Counted from the stretch's first letter, positions 45,100-55,368 are shown. The stretch is 64,000 bases of DNA from Streptomyces anulatus (GCF_014650675.1 NZ_BMVK01000001.1:248001-312000), one strand, 5' to 3'. The notes: generated by a model from the letters alone, not told the origin. Numbers and translations are program-made.

Positions 45100-48000
45100 T
45101 CATCCGGCGAGCAGCCGGGTCAGTTCGGTGCGGGAGCGGATGCCGAGGGCGGCGAAGACGTTGCGGAGGTGGTGGTCGACCGTGCGGGGGCTGAGCGACA
45201 GCCGCAGTGCCACTTCCCGGTTGGTGGCCCCCTCGGCGACGCAGCGGGCGATGCGCAGCTGCTGGGGGGTGAGCGCCGCCAGCGGTCCGTCCGCCGCGCT
45301 CCGCGAGGCCCCGGCCGGCTCCCCCGCCGCCCGCAGCTCCCCGGCCGCCCGGTCCGCCCAGGCGCGGGCCGAGCAGCGCTGGAAGGCGACCAGGGCGTCG
45401 CGCAGCGGGCCGCGGGCCTCACGGGTGCGCCGGCGGCGGCGCAGCCACTGCCCGTACAGCAGCTGGGTGCGGGCCCGTTCGAAGTCGCCGCCCGCCCGGC
45501 CGTGGTGGGCCAGGGCCTCGGCGTAACGGGCGTCGGCCTCGTCGGCGGGGGCCAGCAGGGCCCGGCAGCGGGCCAGTTGGGCGGGCGCGCCCGGATCTGC
45601 GGTCCGGGCGGCCCAGGAGGCGAACTCGTCGACGGCGGCCTGGAGTTCGCGGGACTCCTCGGGCAGCCGGCCGCCCAGGACGGCGGCCTCGACCCAGCAG
45701 GGCACGGCGAGCATCCGGGCGGCGAAATGCCCCCGCGCGGGTCCGGTCCCGACGAGGGGGGCCAGCCGGGCGGCCGCCTCGCCGGGCCGCCCGGAGGCCA
45801 GGTCCGCGCGGGCCCGTGCCCAGGTGGCGAGGGTGACGGCCTGGGCCAGGCCGTGCGGCCCCGCCCCGGCCAGCGCGGCGTCTCCGTGCGCGGCGCACGC
45901 CTCGGCGGGTCCCTCCACGGAAGCGGCGAGGGCGAGCACGGCGTGCAGATGGGCGGAGCTGTTGGGCTGCCCCGTACGGCGGGCGGCGTGCAGCCCCTCC
46001 AGCGCGTGGGCCCGCGCACCGGCGTGCCGCCCGGCCCGCAGTTCGGCGTAGGCGAGGTGTTCGAGGGCCTGGGGCAGCAGCGCGTCGGGTCCCCCGGTCC
46101 GTACGGCGGCGAGCGCGCGGGCCCCCGCGCGGCAGGCGGCGGCGACGTCCCCGAGGACCAGGGCCGCGACCCCGGCCCGGAGCAGCGCGGCCGGGGCGCA
46201 CGGGTCCCCGGCGGGTTCGAGGCAGTGGCGGAGCAGGGCGTGGCCCTCGGCGGCACGGCCTTCGAGCACGGCGCACATGCCCGCCCGGTAGTGCTCCAGG
46301 CCCGCCTCCAGCGGGGTGCGGGCGAGGCGGTTCATGGCGTCGAGGTAGCCGAGCGCGTCCCCCGCCGCCCAGGCGGCCTCGGCCGCGCCGAGGAGGGCGT
46401 CGAGGGCCCGGCGGGGATCGTGCGGGCCGAGCAGCGCGGCCGCGGCGAGCAGCGCTTCGTGGGCGTCGGCCGCGGGTCCGGAGCGCAGGGCCAGCATGCC
46501 GTGGACGTAGGGGGCGAGGCCTCGCGCGACCTCGCCGGGCGCCCCCGCCGCGCCGGGCGCCCGGGGCCCGGTCCTGGCCAGCAGGGCCCGGGCCAGGGCC
46601 GGGTCGCCCGCCAGCCCCGCCTGCTCGGCCGCCGCGGCGAACCGGGCCGCCCGCAGCGCCGGTTCGGTGGAGAGCAGCGCGGACCGGACCAGGGCGGCGG
46701 AGCGTTCGGCGTGCGGGAACGGGCCGTCGGCGCCGGCGTCGAGCCGGGCGGCCAGCACGGCATCCGGCCCGGACGCGGCACAGGCCCACTGGACGAGGGC
46801 GGCGAGCGGGACGGGCGGGGGTGCGGGAGGCGGGGTGGGCGAAGGCGACGCGGGAGCGGCGTCCGGAGAGGCCTCGCCCGCCGCCGCCGGGACGCCGTCC
46901 GCCCGCGCGGCCCGGGTCCGGTCGCCGGTCTCCGTCAGCAGGGTGGCGAGCAGTTCGTGCGCGGCGCGGCGCTGGGCCCAGGGGGCGTGGTGGAGTACGG
47001 CGCGGGCGACGAGACGGTGGGCGAAGTGGACCCGGCTGCCCGCCCGTTGGAGAAGGCCGTCGGTGACGGTACCGCCGAACAGGGCCCGGTCCAGGAAAGC
47101 CCGGGGCAGTCCGCCTCGGGTGCCCGCGCGCAGCAGGAGCAGGGCGTCCGCCCCGGCCCCGTCCGGCTCGTGCTCCTGGGCCGCGGCGGCGAGCAGGAGC
47201 AGGGCCCGGGTCCGGTCCGGGAGGCCGTCGAGGCGTTCGGCGTGGGCGGCGAGCACCGCTTCGCCGCCGGGCAGGGGGAAGGGCAGCGGGGTGCGGCCGG
47301 CGAGCTGGTCCGGGGTGAGGCGGCCGGCGAGCCCGGCGAGCAGGCGGGGGTTTCCGGCGGCCTCACGGAGGAGCTCGGCACGCACGACCGGGTCGACCCC
47401 CTCCGTGCCGGGGGTCGCGCCGGGGGGCGAACCGAGAGCCGCGCCGGAGGCCGCACCAAGGGCCGCTCCGGGGGTCGGACCGAGAACCGCACCGAGGGCC
47501 GTACCGGGGGTCGAACCAAGGGCCGCACCGAGGGCCGTGCCGTGGGTCGAACCAGGGGCGGCACCGAGGACGGCACCAAAGGTCGCACCGAGGCCCGTAC
47601 CAGGATCCGCGCCGGAAGCCGTGCCGGAGGTCAGCCGGTCCAGGAGCGCCGAGGCCGCGCCCTCGTCCAGGGGCGCGAGGTGGAGCGTGGGCAGTCCGGC
47701 GAAGGCGGTGGCGTCGGCGGCCGAGAGGAGGACGGCGATCCGGCTGCCCGCGCCCAGTCCTCGGGCCGCGAAGGCGAGGGCGGTCCGGGACGCCGGGTCC
47801 CAGGTGTGCGCGTCGTCGGCGCAGACCAGCAGGGGCCGCCCGGCGCCGAGTTCCCGCAGCCGGCCGGCCAGCGCGTCGGGCGCGATGACGGGGGGCGGGG
47901 CGGCGGGCGGAGGGCCGACGGAGGTGTGGGCCGAGCCGAGCAGGGCGTGCAGGGCGCCGCAGGGCACGGCACGCAGCGCGGGGGTGGCGGTGGCGTACAG

Positions 48001-48195
48001 CACGGGGCCCCGGTCGCGGTGCGCGTCGACGGCGGCGCGCAGCAGCGCCGTACGGCCGAGACCGGGTGGCGCGACCAGCACGAGCGCACCTCCGTCGCCG
48101 CGCCACAGGCGCGCCAACAGGCTTTCCAGAGTGGCGAGTTCATCGTCCCGGCCGTACAGCCGGAGCGGACTGCGCACGGTCGTCGATGGGGTCAC
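45100..48195 (-). CDS. Large LuxR-family (LAL) ATP-binding regulator with altered Walker A
   Basis: This 1031-residue LAL-type regulator starts at GTG 48195. The N-terminal nucleotide-binding domain begins LRLYGRDDELATLESLL. Its Walker A reads APPGLGRT (42-49) where GxPGxGKT is usual, so the key lysine is arginine. The Walker B-like LLVCADDAHTWD is intact. Residues about 192-265 are a Gly/Ala/Pro/Thr repeat. A helical TPR-like middle leads to a LuxR HTH at the C-terminus (LTPQQLRIARCVAEGATNRE and SLSPRTVDHHLRNVFAALGI). LAL proteins often control secondary metabolism; no cluster of that sort is adjacent. Confidence 0.9.
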   Translation of the reverse strand: MTPSTTVRSPLRLYGRDDELATLESLLARLWRGDGGALVLVAPPGLGRTALLRAAVDAHRDRGPVLYATATPALRAVPCGALHALLGSAHTSVGPPPAAPPPVIAPDALAGRLRELGAGRPLLVCADDAHTWDPASRTALAFAARGLGAGSRIAVLLSAADATAFAGLPTLHLAPLDEGAASALLDRLTSGTASGADPGTGLGATFGAVLGAAPGSTHGTALGAALGSTPGTALGAVLGPTPGAALGAASGAALGSPPGATPGTEGVDPVVRAELLREAAGNPRLLAGLAGRLTPDQLAGRTPLPFPLPGGEAVLAAHAERLDGLPDRTRALLLLAAAAQEHEPDGAGADALLLLRAGTRGGLPRAFLDRALFGGTVTDGLLQRAGSRVHFAHRLVARAVLHHAPWAQRRAAHELLATLLTETGDRTRAARADGVPAAAGEASPDAAPASPSPTPPPAPPPVPLAALVQWACAASGPDAVLAARLDAGADGPFPHAERSAALVRSALLSTEPALRAARFAAAAEQAGLAGDPALARALLARTGPRAPGAAGAPGEVARGLAPYVHGMLALRSGPAADAHEALLAAAALLGPHDPRRALDALLGAAEAAWAAGDALGYLDAMNRLARTPLEAGLEHYRAGMCAVLEGRAAEGHALLRHCLEPAGDPCAPAALLRAGVAALVLGDVAAACRAGARALAAVRTGGPDALLPQALEHLAYAELRAGRHAGARAHALEGLHAARRTGQPNSSAHLHAVLALAASVEGPAEACAAHGDAALAGAGPHGLAQAVTLATWARARADLASGRPGEAAARLAPLVGTGPARGHFAARMLAVPCWVEAAVLGGRLPEESRELQAAVDEFASWAARTADPGAPAQLARCRALLAPADEADARYAEALAHHGRAGGDFERARTQLLYGQWLRRRRRTREARGPLRDALVAFQRCSARAWADRAAGELRAAGEPAGASRSAADGPLAALTPQQLRIARCVAEGATNREVALRLSLSPRTVDHHLRNVFAALGIRSRTELTRLLAG

Positions 48196-48288
48196 ATCGG
48201 CACCGTACGTTCGCGTCGGCGAGGGTGGAAGCGCCGCGTCCGGGTCCCGGGCGGGGACGGCCCGGTGCGGTGCGTGCTCCCAGCCGGA

Positions 48289-48326
48289 GCCCTGCCCCAC
48301 TGTGCCGGAGCACAGTGCGGCAGGGC
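48289..48326. terminator. 38-bp hairpin between the cutinase and LAL genes
   Basis: GCCCTGCC and CACTGTGC, separated by one C, pair with GCACAGTG and GGCAGGGC around a CGGA tetraloop. Only one C-C mismatch breaks a 17-position stem. It lies 34 bp beyond the cutinase stop and about 95 bp upstream of the LAL start: a terminator for the former, possibly an operator for the latter. Confidence 0.72.
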
Positions 48327-48359
48327 CAGGAGGGGGGCGTCTCGTCGAGCGGCGCGGGG

Positions 48360-49307
48360 TTACGCGGTGTGCGGGCAGTTGCCCCGGTACTCCGCGATGG
48401 CCAGGCTCGGCTGCGGGAGCGGGCAGAGGAACTGCTCGTAGCGGGTGTCGTTGTCGATGAATCGCTTCAGCCAGGAAATGCTGTACTTAGCGATCGTCGT
48501 GTTGGAGCTGTTCGGCGTGAAGTGCGAGGCGCCGCGCAGTTCCAGGTACGCCTTGTCCAGGGAGCCGGGCAGCGACTCGTAGAACGGCTCGGAGTGCGTG
48601 GCGACGGGGGCGACGGTGTCACCGTCCGCCCCCACCACGAGGGTGGGCGTGCGCAGTTCGGGCCAGGTCTTGTCGGTGTTCCAGCCGGTCAGCGGGATCG
48701 CCGCCTTCAGCGAGGTGCGGCTCTTGGCGGCCTCCAGGCTGCCGCCGCCGCCCATCGAGTGCCCCATCACCCCGAGCCGGGAGGCGTCGACCCGGGTCCG
48801 CACCGAGCTGCGCTGGGTCAGGTAATCGAGAGCGGCGAGGAGTTGGCGGCCGCGGCTGTCGGGCTGGTCGAGCGTGGTGTTGGTGTCGATGGTGAAGACG
48901 ACGAAGCCCTGGGAGGCCAGGCGCGGGCCGAGCCAGGCGATGGAGGACTCGTAGGCGGTGAAGCCGGGCGAGATGACGACCGCGCCGAAGGTGCCGTCGG
49001 CGGTGGACGTCGGGTAGTGGATGGTGCCGCCGCCGAACCCGGTCACGGAGAGCGAGGAGACGGAGGTCTGCGAGGTGGCGTACGAGCCGCGGCTCGCCTC
49101 GATGGAGGCGTTGGTGGGGGCGGGGCCGCGCTCGTAGGGGTTGTCGGCGGCCTGGGCGCCCGGGACCAGAGCGGTCATCAGGAGACCGGCGGTGGCCGCG
49201 GCGGCGGTCAGCAGACTCGTGAGCGTACGGGAGCGGCCCGTGAACGTACGGGAGCGGCCCGGGCGGGGAAGGTGCGGGGGGATGGTGCCGGAGGGGAGGT
49301 GCTGCAC
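48360..49307 (-). CDS. Secreted cutinase/triacylglycerol lipase, PET-hydrolase family
   Basis: This 315-residue secreted alpha/beta hydrolase starts at GTG 49307 with GAGAGG nearby. A long Tat/Sec-like signal ([20 protein letters not shown]) is cleaved after AQA, giving a mature start [11 protein letters not shown]. The triad is S184 (GHSMGG), D230 (GADGDTVAP) and H262 (GASHF). Oxyanion segment [10 protein letters not shown], substrate-cleft W209 and a C-terminal cysteine pair (C295, C311) match Thermobifida cutinases and Streptomyces esterases shown to act on polyesters, including SM14est as I recall it. It hydrolyses cutin-like polyesters, triglycerides or PET; activity on PET is inferred. 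Confidence 0.93.
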   Translation of the reverse strand: MQHLPSGTIPPHLPRPGRSRTFTGRSRTLTSLLTAAAATAGLLMTALVPGAQAADNPYERGPAPTNASIEASRGSYATSQTSVSSLSVTGFGGGTIHYPTSTADGTFGAVVISPGFTAYESSIAWLGPRLASQGFVVFTIDTNTTLDQPDSRGRQLLAALDYLTQRSSVRTRVDASRLGVMGHSMGGGGSLEAAKSRTSLKAAIPLTGWNTDKTWPELRTPTLVVGADGDTVAPVATHSEPFYESLPGSLDKAYLELRGASHFTPNSSNTTIAKYSISWLKRFIDNDTRYEQFLCPLPQPSLAIAEYRGNCPHTA

Positions 49308-49454
49308 GGGGGGATCCTCTCGGTGGTGGCGGAACCTCACCACGCGGGGACCGTCGGCCGTCGTCCGGGACCTTCGGGGTGGCGCCGCGTGGCTGCCGGC
49401 GTCGTTCGCCGGCGGTCGCCACTCTCACGCCGCGTCCCGTGGACGCGCATCGGC

Positions 49455-49487
49455 GGTATCACCGGCCTCGGGTGGGCCGGTGATACC
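49455..49487. terminator. Terminator hairpin beyond hisF
   Basis: A perfect 13-bp stem (49455-49467 with 49475-49487) with a 7-nt loop lies 20 bp past the hisF stop. It ends the his operon before the cutinase gene and has no T-run. Confidence 0.82.
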
Positions 49488-49506
49488 ACCGGTGCGTGTC
49501 AGGTGC

Positions 49507-50262
49507 TCAGCGGACCGGGTGTCCCGCTTCCCGCAGGGCGCCCTTGACCTCGGAGATCCGCAGGTCGCCGAAGTGGAACACGGACGCGGCGAGCACCGCG
49601 TCGGCTCCCGCCTCGATCGCCGGGGCGAAGTCGGCGAGCCGGCCGGCGCCGCCGGAGGCGATGACGGGGACGGTGACGTGCTTCCGCACCGCCTCGATCA
49701 TCTCGGTGTCGTAGCCGTCCTTCGTGCCGTCGGCGTCCATCGAGTTGAGCAGGATCTCGCCCGCGCCCAGTTCGGCGGCCCGGTGGGCCCACTCGACGGC
49801 GTCGATGCCGGTGCCCCTGCGGCCGCCGTGCGTGGTGACCTCGAACGTGCCCTCCGGGGTGCGGCGGGCGTCGACGGAGAGCACCAGGACCTGGCGTCCG
49901 AAGCGTTCGGCGATCTCGCGGACGAGGTCGGGGCGGGCGATGGCCGCGGTGTTGACGCCGACCTTGTCGGCCCCGGCGCGCAGCAGCTTGTCGACGTCGT
50001 CCGGGGTGCGGACGCCGCCGCCGACGGTGAGCGGGATGAAGACCTGCTCGGCGGTGCGGCGGACCACGTCGTACGTCGTCTCGCGGTCGCCGCTGGAGGC
50101 GGTGATGTCGAGGAAGGTCAGCTCGTCGGCGCCCTCGGCGTCGTACAGCTTGGCCATCTCGACGGGGTCGCCCGCGTCGCGCAGGTTCTGGAAGTTGACG
50201 CCCTTGACGACCCGGCCGTTGTCGACGTCCAGGCAGGGGATGACGCGTACGGCGAGGCTCAC
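49507..50262 (-). CDS. hisF: Imidazole glycerol phosphate synthase, cyclase subunit
   Basis: This 251-residue TIM barrel begins [18 protein letters not shown], holding the catalytic N-terminal aspartate, with the second in [12 protein letters not shown]. With HisH it makes imidazole glycerol phosphate and AICAR. The ATGA overlap with ridA shows coupling. It is the last gene of the his operon. Confidence 0.97.
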   Translation of the reverse strand: MSLAVRVIPCLDVDNGRVVKGVNFQNLRDAGDPVEMAKLYDAEGADELTFLDITASSGDRETTYDVVRRTAEQVFIPLTVGGGVRTPDDVDKLLRAGADKVGVNTAAIARPDLVREIAERFGRQVLVLSVDARRTPEGTFEVTTHGGRRGTGIDAVEWAHRAAELGAGEILLNSMDADGTKDGYDTEMIEAVRKHVTVPVIASGGAGRLADFAPAIEAGADAVLAASVFHFGDLRISEVKGALREAGHPVR

Positions 50263-50681
50263 TTCGCGCCTCCCCGGTAGGCCTCGACCTCGACCTCGAC
50301 GACCAGGCTCGGGTCCACGAAGCCGGACACGATGATCATGGAGGCGGCGGGGCGCACGGCGTCGAACAGCTCCTTGTGGGCGCGGCCGATGTCCTCCACG
50401 TCCCGGGCGTGCGTGAGGTACATCCGGGTGCGGACGACGTCCTCGCGGGTGAGGCCCGCCTGCTCCAGCGCGGCGAAGGCGACGCCGAAGGCGGTGACCG
50501 CCTGCTCGTACGGGGAGCCCGCGGAGATCTGGCCGTTGACCACGGAGGTGCAGCCGGCGACCAGGACGAGCCCGTTGGGGAGCTCGACCGCGCGCGAGTA
50601 GCCGAACTTCTCCTCCCAGGGTGCGCCGGTGGAGATCCGGCGTACGGAGGAAGCGGCGGTCGACTCAGAAGAATCGGTCAT
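50259..50681 (-). CDS. RidA family protein
   Basis: This 140-residue RidA/YjgF protein has the core [40 protein letters not shown] and [21 protein letters not shown], keeping the arginine-containing strand. RidA proteins deaminate reactive enamines/imines from PLP enzymes. It sits between priA and hisF, with ATGA overlaps on both sides, so it is expressed with the histidine enzymes and may clear a reactive intermediate. Confidence 0.9.
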   Translation of the reverse strand: MTDSSESTAASSVRRISTGAPWEEKFGYSRAVELPNGLVLVAGCTSVVNGQISAGSPYEQAVTAFGVAFAALEQAGLTREDVVRTRMYLTHARDVEDIGRAHKELFDAVRPAASMIIVSGFVDPSLVVEVEVEAYRGGAK

Positions 50682-51403
50682 GCGGCGACCGCCTTGAGTG
50701 CCTCTTCCAGCGTGAACGCCTTCGCGTACAGCGCCTTGCCGACGATCGCGCCCTCGACGCCCTCGGGGACGAGGAGGGAGATCGCGCGGAGGTCGTCGAG
50801 CGAGGAGACCCCGCCGGAGGCGACGACCGGGCGGTCGGTGGCGGCGCAGACGTCCCGCAGCAGGCCCAGGTTGGGGCCTTCCAGGGTGCCGTCCTTGGCG
50901 ATGTCGGTGACGACGTAGCGGGCGCAGCCCTCGGCGTCGAGGCGGGCGAGGGTCTCGTAGAGGTCGCCGCCGTCTCGGGTCCAGCCCCGGCCGCGCAGGG
51001 TGGTGCCGCGGACGTCGAGGCCGACGGCGATCTTGTCGCCGTGCTCGGCGATGACCTTGGCGACCCACTCGGGGGTCTCCAGGGCGGCGGTGCCGAGGTT
51101 GACCCGGCGGCAGCCGGTGGCGAGGGCGGCGGCGAGCGAGGCGTCGTCGCGGATGCCGCCGGACAGCTCGACCTTGATGTCCATGGCCCCGGCGACCTCG
51201 GCGATCAGGGCGCGGTTGTCGCCGGTGCCGAAGGCGGCGTCCAGGTCGACGAGGTGCAGCCACTCGGCGCCGGCGCTCTGCCAGGCGAGGGCGGCCTCCA
51301 GCGGGGAGCCGTAGGAGGTCTCGGAGCCGGACTCGCCGTGCACGAGGCGGACGGCCTGGCCGTCGCGGACGTCGACGGCGGGGAGCAGTTCAAGCTTCGG
51401 CAT
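50678..51403 (-). CDS. priA: PriA, bifunctional HisA/TrpF isomerase
   Basis: This 241-residue TIM barrel has the catalytic aspartates D11 ([10 protein letters not shown]) and D130 (VGLDVRG). In Streptomyces and mycobacteria PriA isomerises both ProFAR (HisA reaction) and PRA (TrpF reaction). The window's trp genes include no trpF, which supports the dual role. A one-base TAATG overlap joins it to hisH and ATGA to ridA. Confidence 0.97.
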   Translation of the reverse strand: MPKLELLPAVDVRDGQAVRLVHGESGSETSYGSPLEAALAWQSAGAEWLHLVDLDAAFGTGDNRALIAEVAGAMDIKVELSGGIRDDASLAAALATGCRRVNLGTAALETPEWVAKVIAEHGDKIAVGLDVRGTTLRGRGWTRDGGDLYETLARLDAEGCARYVVTDIAKDGTLEGPNLGLLRDVCAATDRPVVASGGVSSLDDLRAISLLVPEGVEGAIVGKALYAKAFTLEEALKAVAA

Positions 51404-52044
51404 TACAGCGTCTCGATCCAGTTGGTCAGCAGCTGGGCGCCGGCATCGCCGGACTTCTCGGGGTGGAACTGGGTGGCCCACAGCGCGCCGTTCTCCACGG
51501 CGGCCACGAACCGTTCGCCGTGCGTGGCCCAGGTGACCTTGGGGACACGGATCTTGGCGTTGGTCACTTCGAGGGACCAGTCGTGCGCCGCGTAGGAGTG
51601 CACGAAGTAGTACCGGGCGTCGGCGTCCAGGCCGGCGAAGAGCTGGGAGTCCTCGGGGGCCTCGACGGTGTTCCACCCCATGTGCGGGACGACGTCGGCC
51701 TTCAGGGGTCCGACCGTGCCGGGCCATTCGTCCAGGCCCTCGGTCTCCACGCCGTGCTCGATGCCGCGCTCGAACAGGATCTGCATCCCGACGCAGATGC
51801 CCATGACGGGGCGGCCGCCGGAGAGCCTGCGGCCGACGACCCAGTCGCCGCGGGCCCGCTTGAGCCCGTCCATGCAGGCGGAGAACGCGCCGACGCCGGG
51901 GACGAGGAGCCCGTCGGCGTTCATCGCGCGGTCGTAGTCCCGGGTGATCTCGACGTCCGCGCCGACATGGGCGAGGGCCCGCTCGGCGGAACGGACGTTG
52001 CCGAAGCCGTAGTCGAAGACGACGACCTTCTTGGTGTCAGTCAC
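51403..52044 (-). CDS. hisH: Imidazole glycerol phosphate synthase, glutamine amidotransferase subunit
   Basis: This 213-residue class I amidotransferase has the nucleophile in [14 protein letters not shown] and the His/Glu pair in QFHPEKSGD. It feeds ammonia to HisF. Its ATG is 10 bp after the stop of a small membrane-protein gene. Confidence 0.97.
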   Translation of the reverse strand: MTDTKKVVVFDYGFGNVRSAERALAHVGADVEITRDYDRAMNADGLLVPGVGAFSACMDGLKRARGDWVVGRRLSGGRPVMGICVGMQILFERGIEHGVETEGLDEWPGTVGPLKADVVPHMGWNTVEAPEDSQLFAGLDADARYYFVHSYAAHDWSLEVTNAKIRVPKVTWATHGERFVAAVENGALWATQFHPEKSGDAGAQLLTNWIETL

Positions 52045-52054
52045 AGCGTGCCTC

Positions 52055-52222
52055 TCAGTCCCACAGTCCCTGGATCCGCAGGATGCCCGCCACCAGGCAC
52101 ATCACGGAGCCGATCGACAGCAGCACGATGACGCCCTTGGGCATCCCCTGCTTGGCGAAGGAGTAGACGCCGCCGGCCAGGAAGAGGCCGACGACGATCA
52201 GGATGGTGTTGAGGCCGGTCAC
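52055..52222 (-). CDS. Small two-helix membrane protein within the his operon
   Basis: This 55-residue protein (GTG 52222, GTGA overlap with the hisB stop) has two hydrophobic helices, [18 protein letters not shown] and [20 protein letters not shown], joined by KQGMPK. It is conserved in position in Streptomyces his operons as far as I recall, and no function is known. The overlap shows it is co-translated with hisB. Confidence 0.82.
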   Translation of the reverse strand: MTGLNTILIVVGLFLAGGVYSFAKQGMPKGVIVLLSIGSVMCLVAGILRIQGLWD

Positions 52223-52815
52223 AGGGCGCCCTTCGTGGAAGGCAGGATGCCGGCGGCGCGGGGGTCGTGCTCGCTGGCGTACCGCAGGGCGCGGGCGAGC
52301 GCCTTGAACTGGCACTCGACGATGTGGTGGGCGTTGCGCCCGTACGGCACGTGGACGTGGAGGGCGATCTGCGCCTGGGCGACGAAGGACTCCAGGATGT
52401 GCCGGGTCATCGTCGTGTCGTACTCGCCGATCATCGGCGCCATCTTCTCGGGCTCGGTGTGCACGAGGTAGGGGCGGCCGGAGAGGTCGACGGTGACCTG
52501 GGCGAGCGACTCGTCCAGCGGGACGGTGCAGTTGCCGAAGCGGTAGATGCCGACCTTGTCGCCGAGGGCCTGCTTGAAGGCGGCGCCGAGCGCGAGCGCG
52601 GTGTCCTCGATGGTGTGGTGGCTGTCGATGTGCAGGTCGCCCTCGGTCTTGACCGTGAGGTCGAAGAGGCCGTGGCGGCCGAGCTGGTCGAGCATGTGGT
52701 CGTAGAAGCCGACCCCGGTGGCGACATCGACCTTGCCGGTGCCGTCGAGGTTGATCTCGACGAGCACGGACGTTTCCTTCGTGGTGCGTTCCACGCGGCC
52801 TACGCGGGGGCTCAT
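52219..52815 (-). CDS. hisB: Imidazoleglycerol-phosphate dehydratase
   Basis: This 198-residue enzyme has both duplicated manganese-binding motifs, [13 protein letters not shown] and [14 protein letters not shown], and the second-half [15 protein letters not shown]. It dehydrates IGP to imidazole acetol phosphate. The ATG at 52815 overlaps the hisC stop. Confidence 0.97.
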   Translation of the reverse strand: MSPRVGRVERTTKETSVLVEINLDGTGKVDVATGVGFYDHMLDQLGRHGLFDLTVKTEGDLHIDSHHTIEDTALALGAAFKQALGDKVGIYRFGNCTVPLDESLAQVTVDLSGRPYLVHTEPEKMAPMIGEYDTTMTRHILESFVAQAQIALHVHVPYGRNAHHIVECQFKALARALRYASEHDPRAAGILPSTKGAL

Positions 52816-53939
52816 GCGTCGTGCTCCTTCTTCAGTTCGCGTACCGCATCGAGGAACGCGTCGTTCTCTGCCGGGGTTCCCGCGGAGACCCGCAGCCATC
52901 CCGGTACGCCGTTGTCCCGGACCAGGACGCCCCGGTCGAGGATCTGCTGCCAGACGGCGTGGCTGTCGTCGAAGCGGCCGAACTGGACGAAGTTGGCGTC
53001 CGAGTCGGTGACCTCGTAGCCGGTGGCGCGCAGCTCGGCCACCAGCCGGTCGCGCTCGCTCTTGAGCTGCGCGACGTATCCCAGCAGGGTATCGGTGTGC
53101 TCCAGGGCGGCGAGCGCGGTGGCCTGGGTGACGGAGGACAGGTGGTACGGCAGCCGCACCAGCTGGACCGCGTCGACCACGGCCGGGTCGGCGGCGAGGT
53201 AGCCGAGGCGCAGTCCCGCCGCGCCGAACGCCTTGGACATGGTCCGTGAGAGGACCAGGTTGCGGCGGCCCTCGATCAGCGGGAGCAGCGAGGGGTGGTG
53301 GCTGAACTCGCCGTAGGCCTCGTCGACGACGACCATCGAGGGCCGGGCGGCCTGTGCGGCCTCGTACAGGGCGAGGACGGTCTCCGCGTCGACGGCGGTG
53401 CCGGTGGGGTTGTTGGGCGAGGTGATGAAGACGACCTCGGGCCGGTGCTCGGCGATGGCGGCGCGGGCGGCGTCCACGTCGATGGTGAAGTCGTCGTTGC
53501 GCGGCCCGGAGATCCAGCCGGTGCCGGTGCCCCGGGAGATCAGGGCGTGCATGGAGTACGAGGGTTCGAAGCCGATCGCGGTGCGGCCGGGCCCGCCGAA
53601 GGTCTGGAGCAGCTGCTGGAGGACCTCGTTGGAGCCGTTGGCGGCCCACACGTTGGCCGTGCCGACCTCGTGCCCGGCGGTGCGGGTGAGGTAGCGGGCC
53701 AGCTCGGTGCGGAGCTCGACGGCGTCCCGGTCGGGGTAGCGGTTGAGGCCGCGGGCGGCCTCGCGGACCCGCTCGGCGATCCGGTCGACCAGGGCTTCGG
53801 GGAGCGGGTAGGGGTTCTCGTTGGTGTTGAGGCGTACGGGAACGTCGAGCTGGGGGGCTCCGTACGGGGACTGGCCGCGCAGTTCGTCGCGGATGGGGAG
53901 CTCGTCCCAGGGATTGCCGGGCGCGGGGTCGTTCGTCAC
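52812..53939 (-). CDS. hisC: Histidinol-phosphate aminotransferase
   Basis: This 375-residue fold-type I PLP enzyme has [33 protein letters not shown] and the PLP lysine in [17 protein letters not shown]. It converts imidazole acetol phosphate to histidinol phosphate. The GTG start at 53939 overlaps the hisD stop (GTGA). Confidence 0.97.
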   Translation of the reverse strand: MTNDPAPGNPWDELPIRDELRGQSPYGAPQLDVPVRLNTNENPYPLPEALVDRIAERVREAARGLNRYPDRDAVELRTELARYLTRTAGHEVGTANVWAANGSNEVLQQLLQTFGGPGRTAIGFEPSYSMHALISRGTGTGWISGPRNDDFTIDVDAARAAIAEHRPEVVFITSPNNPTGTAVDAETVLALYEAAQAARPSMVVVDEAYGEFSHHPSLLPLIEGRRNLVLSRTMSKAFGAAGLRLGYLAADPAVVDAVQLVRLPYHLSSVTQATALAALEHTDTLLGYVAQLKSERDRLVAELRATGYEVTDSDANFVQFGRFDDSHAVWQQILDRGVLVRDNGVPGWLRVSAGTPAENDAFLDAVRELKKEHDA

Positions 53940-55285
53940 TGCTGCGGAACCTTCCAGCCACTGTGTTCGTCGAGTTCGCCTTCGGCAAAACGTGCCTTCA
54001 GTGCGGCGCCGTGGGCGGGGAGGTCCTCCGCCTCGGCGAGGGTCACGACGTGGTGGGTGACCTCGGCGAGCGCGTCGCGGCTGTAGTCGACGATGTGGAT
54101 GCCGCGCAGGAAGGACTGCACGGACAGGCCCGAGGAGTGGCAGGCGCAGCCGCCGGTGGGCAGGACGTGGTTGGAGCCGGCGCAGTAGTCGCCGAGCGAG
54201 ACGGGCGACCAGGGGCCGACGAAGATCGCTCCGGCGTTGCGGACCCGGTCGGCGACGGCGGCCGCGTCGGCGGTCTGGATCTCCAGGTGCTCGGCGCCGT
54301 ACGCGTCGACGACCTTGAGGCCGTCCGCGATGGAGGAGACCAGGACGATCGCGGACTGGCGGCCGGCGAGGGCGGGCTCGATGCGGTCCTTGATGTGCTT
54401 GGTGGCGGCGACCTGGGGGGCCAGCTCGGCCTCGGTGGCGGCGGCCAGCTCCTCGGAGTCGGTGACCAGGACGGCGGCGGCCATGGGGTCGTGCTCGGCC
54501 TGGCTGATCAGGTCGGCGGCCACGTGCGCCGGGTCGGCGGTGGCGTCGGCGAGGATCGCGATCTCGGTGGGCCCGGCCTCGGCGTCGATACCGATGCGGC
54601 CCTTGAGGAGGCGCTTGGCGGCGGCGACGTAGATGTTGCCGGGGCCGGTGACCAGGTTGACCGGGGGGCAGTCCTCGGTGCCGTACGCGAACATCGCGAC
54701 GGCCTGCGAGCCGCCCGCCGCGTACACCTCGTCGACGCCGAGCAGGGCGCAGGCGGCGAGGATCGTGGGGTGCGGGAGTCCGCCGAAGTCCTTCTGCGGC
54801 GGGGAGGCGACGGCGACGCCCTCGACGCCCGCCTCCTGGGCCGGGACGACGTTCATCACGACGGAGGACGGGTAGACCGAGCGGCCGCCGGGGACGTAGA
54901 GCCCGACGCGCTCGACGGGCACCCACTTCTCGGTGACGGTGCCGCCGGGGACGACCTGGGTGGTGTGCGTGGTGCGTCGCTGCTCGCGGTGGACGAGCCG
55001 GGCGCGGCGGATCGACTCCTCCAGGGCGGCCCGGACGGCCGGGTCCAGCTCCTGGAGGGCGCGGGAGATGGCGTCGGCGGGCACCCGGACCGACTCGATC
55101 CGGACACCGTCGAACTTCTCCCCCCACTCGATGACTGCCGCTGAGCCACGATGGCGCACGTCCTCGCAGATGGGCCGCACCGTCTCCAGGGCGGCTTCCA
55201 CGTCGAACTCGGCACGGGGCAGCAGGTCGCGCAGGGCAGCACCCTCGGGGAGGGCGTCACCGCGCAGATCGATTCGAGAGATCAC
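53936..55285 (-). CDS. hisD: Histidinol dehydrogenase
   Basis: This 449-residue zinc enzyme has the signature [20 protein letters not shown] with the zinc-ligand histidine, [15 protein letters not shown] and [10 protein letters not shown]. It oxidises histidinol to histidine in two NAD-dependent steps. It leads the operon hisD-C-B-small membrane protein-H-priA-ridA-hisF. A 26-bp direct repeat lies 32-83 bp upstream of its ATG at 55285. Confidence 0.97.
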   Translation of the reverse strand: MISRIDLRGDALPEGAALRDLLPRAEFDVEAALETVRPICEDVRHRGSAAVIEWGEKFDGVRIESVRVPADAISRALQELDPAVRAALEESIRRARLVHREQRRTTHTTQVVPGGTVTEKWVPVERVGLYVPGGRSVYPSSVVMNVVPAQEAGVEGVAVASPPQKDFGGLPHPTILAACALLGVDEVYAAGGSQAVAMFAYGTEDCPPVNLVTGPGNIYVAAAKRLLKGRIGIDAEAGPTEIAILADATADPAHVAADLISQAEHDPMAAAVLVTDSEELAAATEAELAPQVAATKHIKDRIEPALAGRQSAIVLVSSIADGLKVVDAYGAEHLEIQTADAAAVADRVRNAGAIFVGPWSPVSLGDYCAGSNHVLPTGGCACHSSGLSVQSFLRGIHIVDYSRDALAEVTHHVVTLAEAEDLPAHGAALKARFAEGELDEHSGWKVPQQ

Positions 55286-55316
55286 ACGGCAATTCTCTCA
55301 GACCGGTCGGAGCGGC

Positions 55317-55368
55317 CGGTCGCCCGTATCACTGGCTGATATCGGTCGCCCGTACCACTGGCCGATAC
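55317..55368. repeat. 26-bp direct repeat upstream of hisD
   Basis: 55317-55342 and 55343-55368 match at 23 of 26 positions; each holds CGGTCGCCCGTA and CACTGGC. The three differences are all T-to-C changes. They fall in the 185-bp divergent promoter region between hisD and the solenoid protein gene and may bind a his-operon regulator. Confidence 0.65.
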
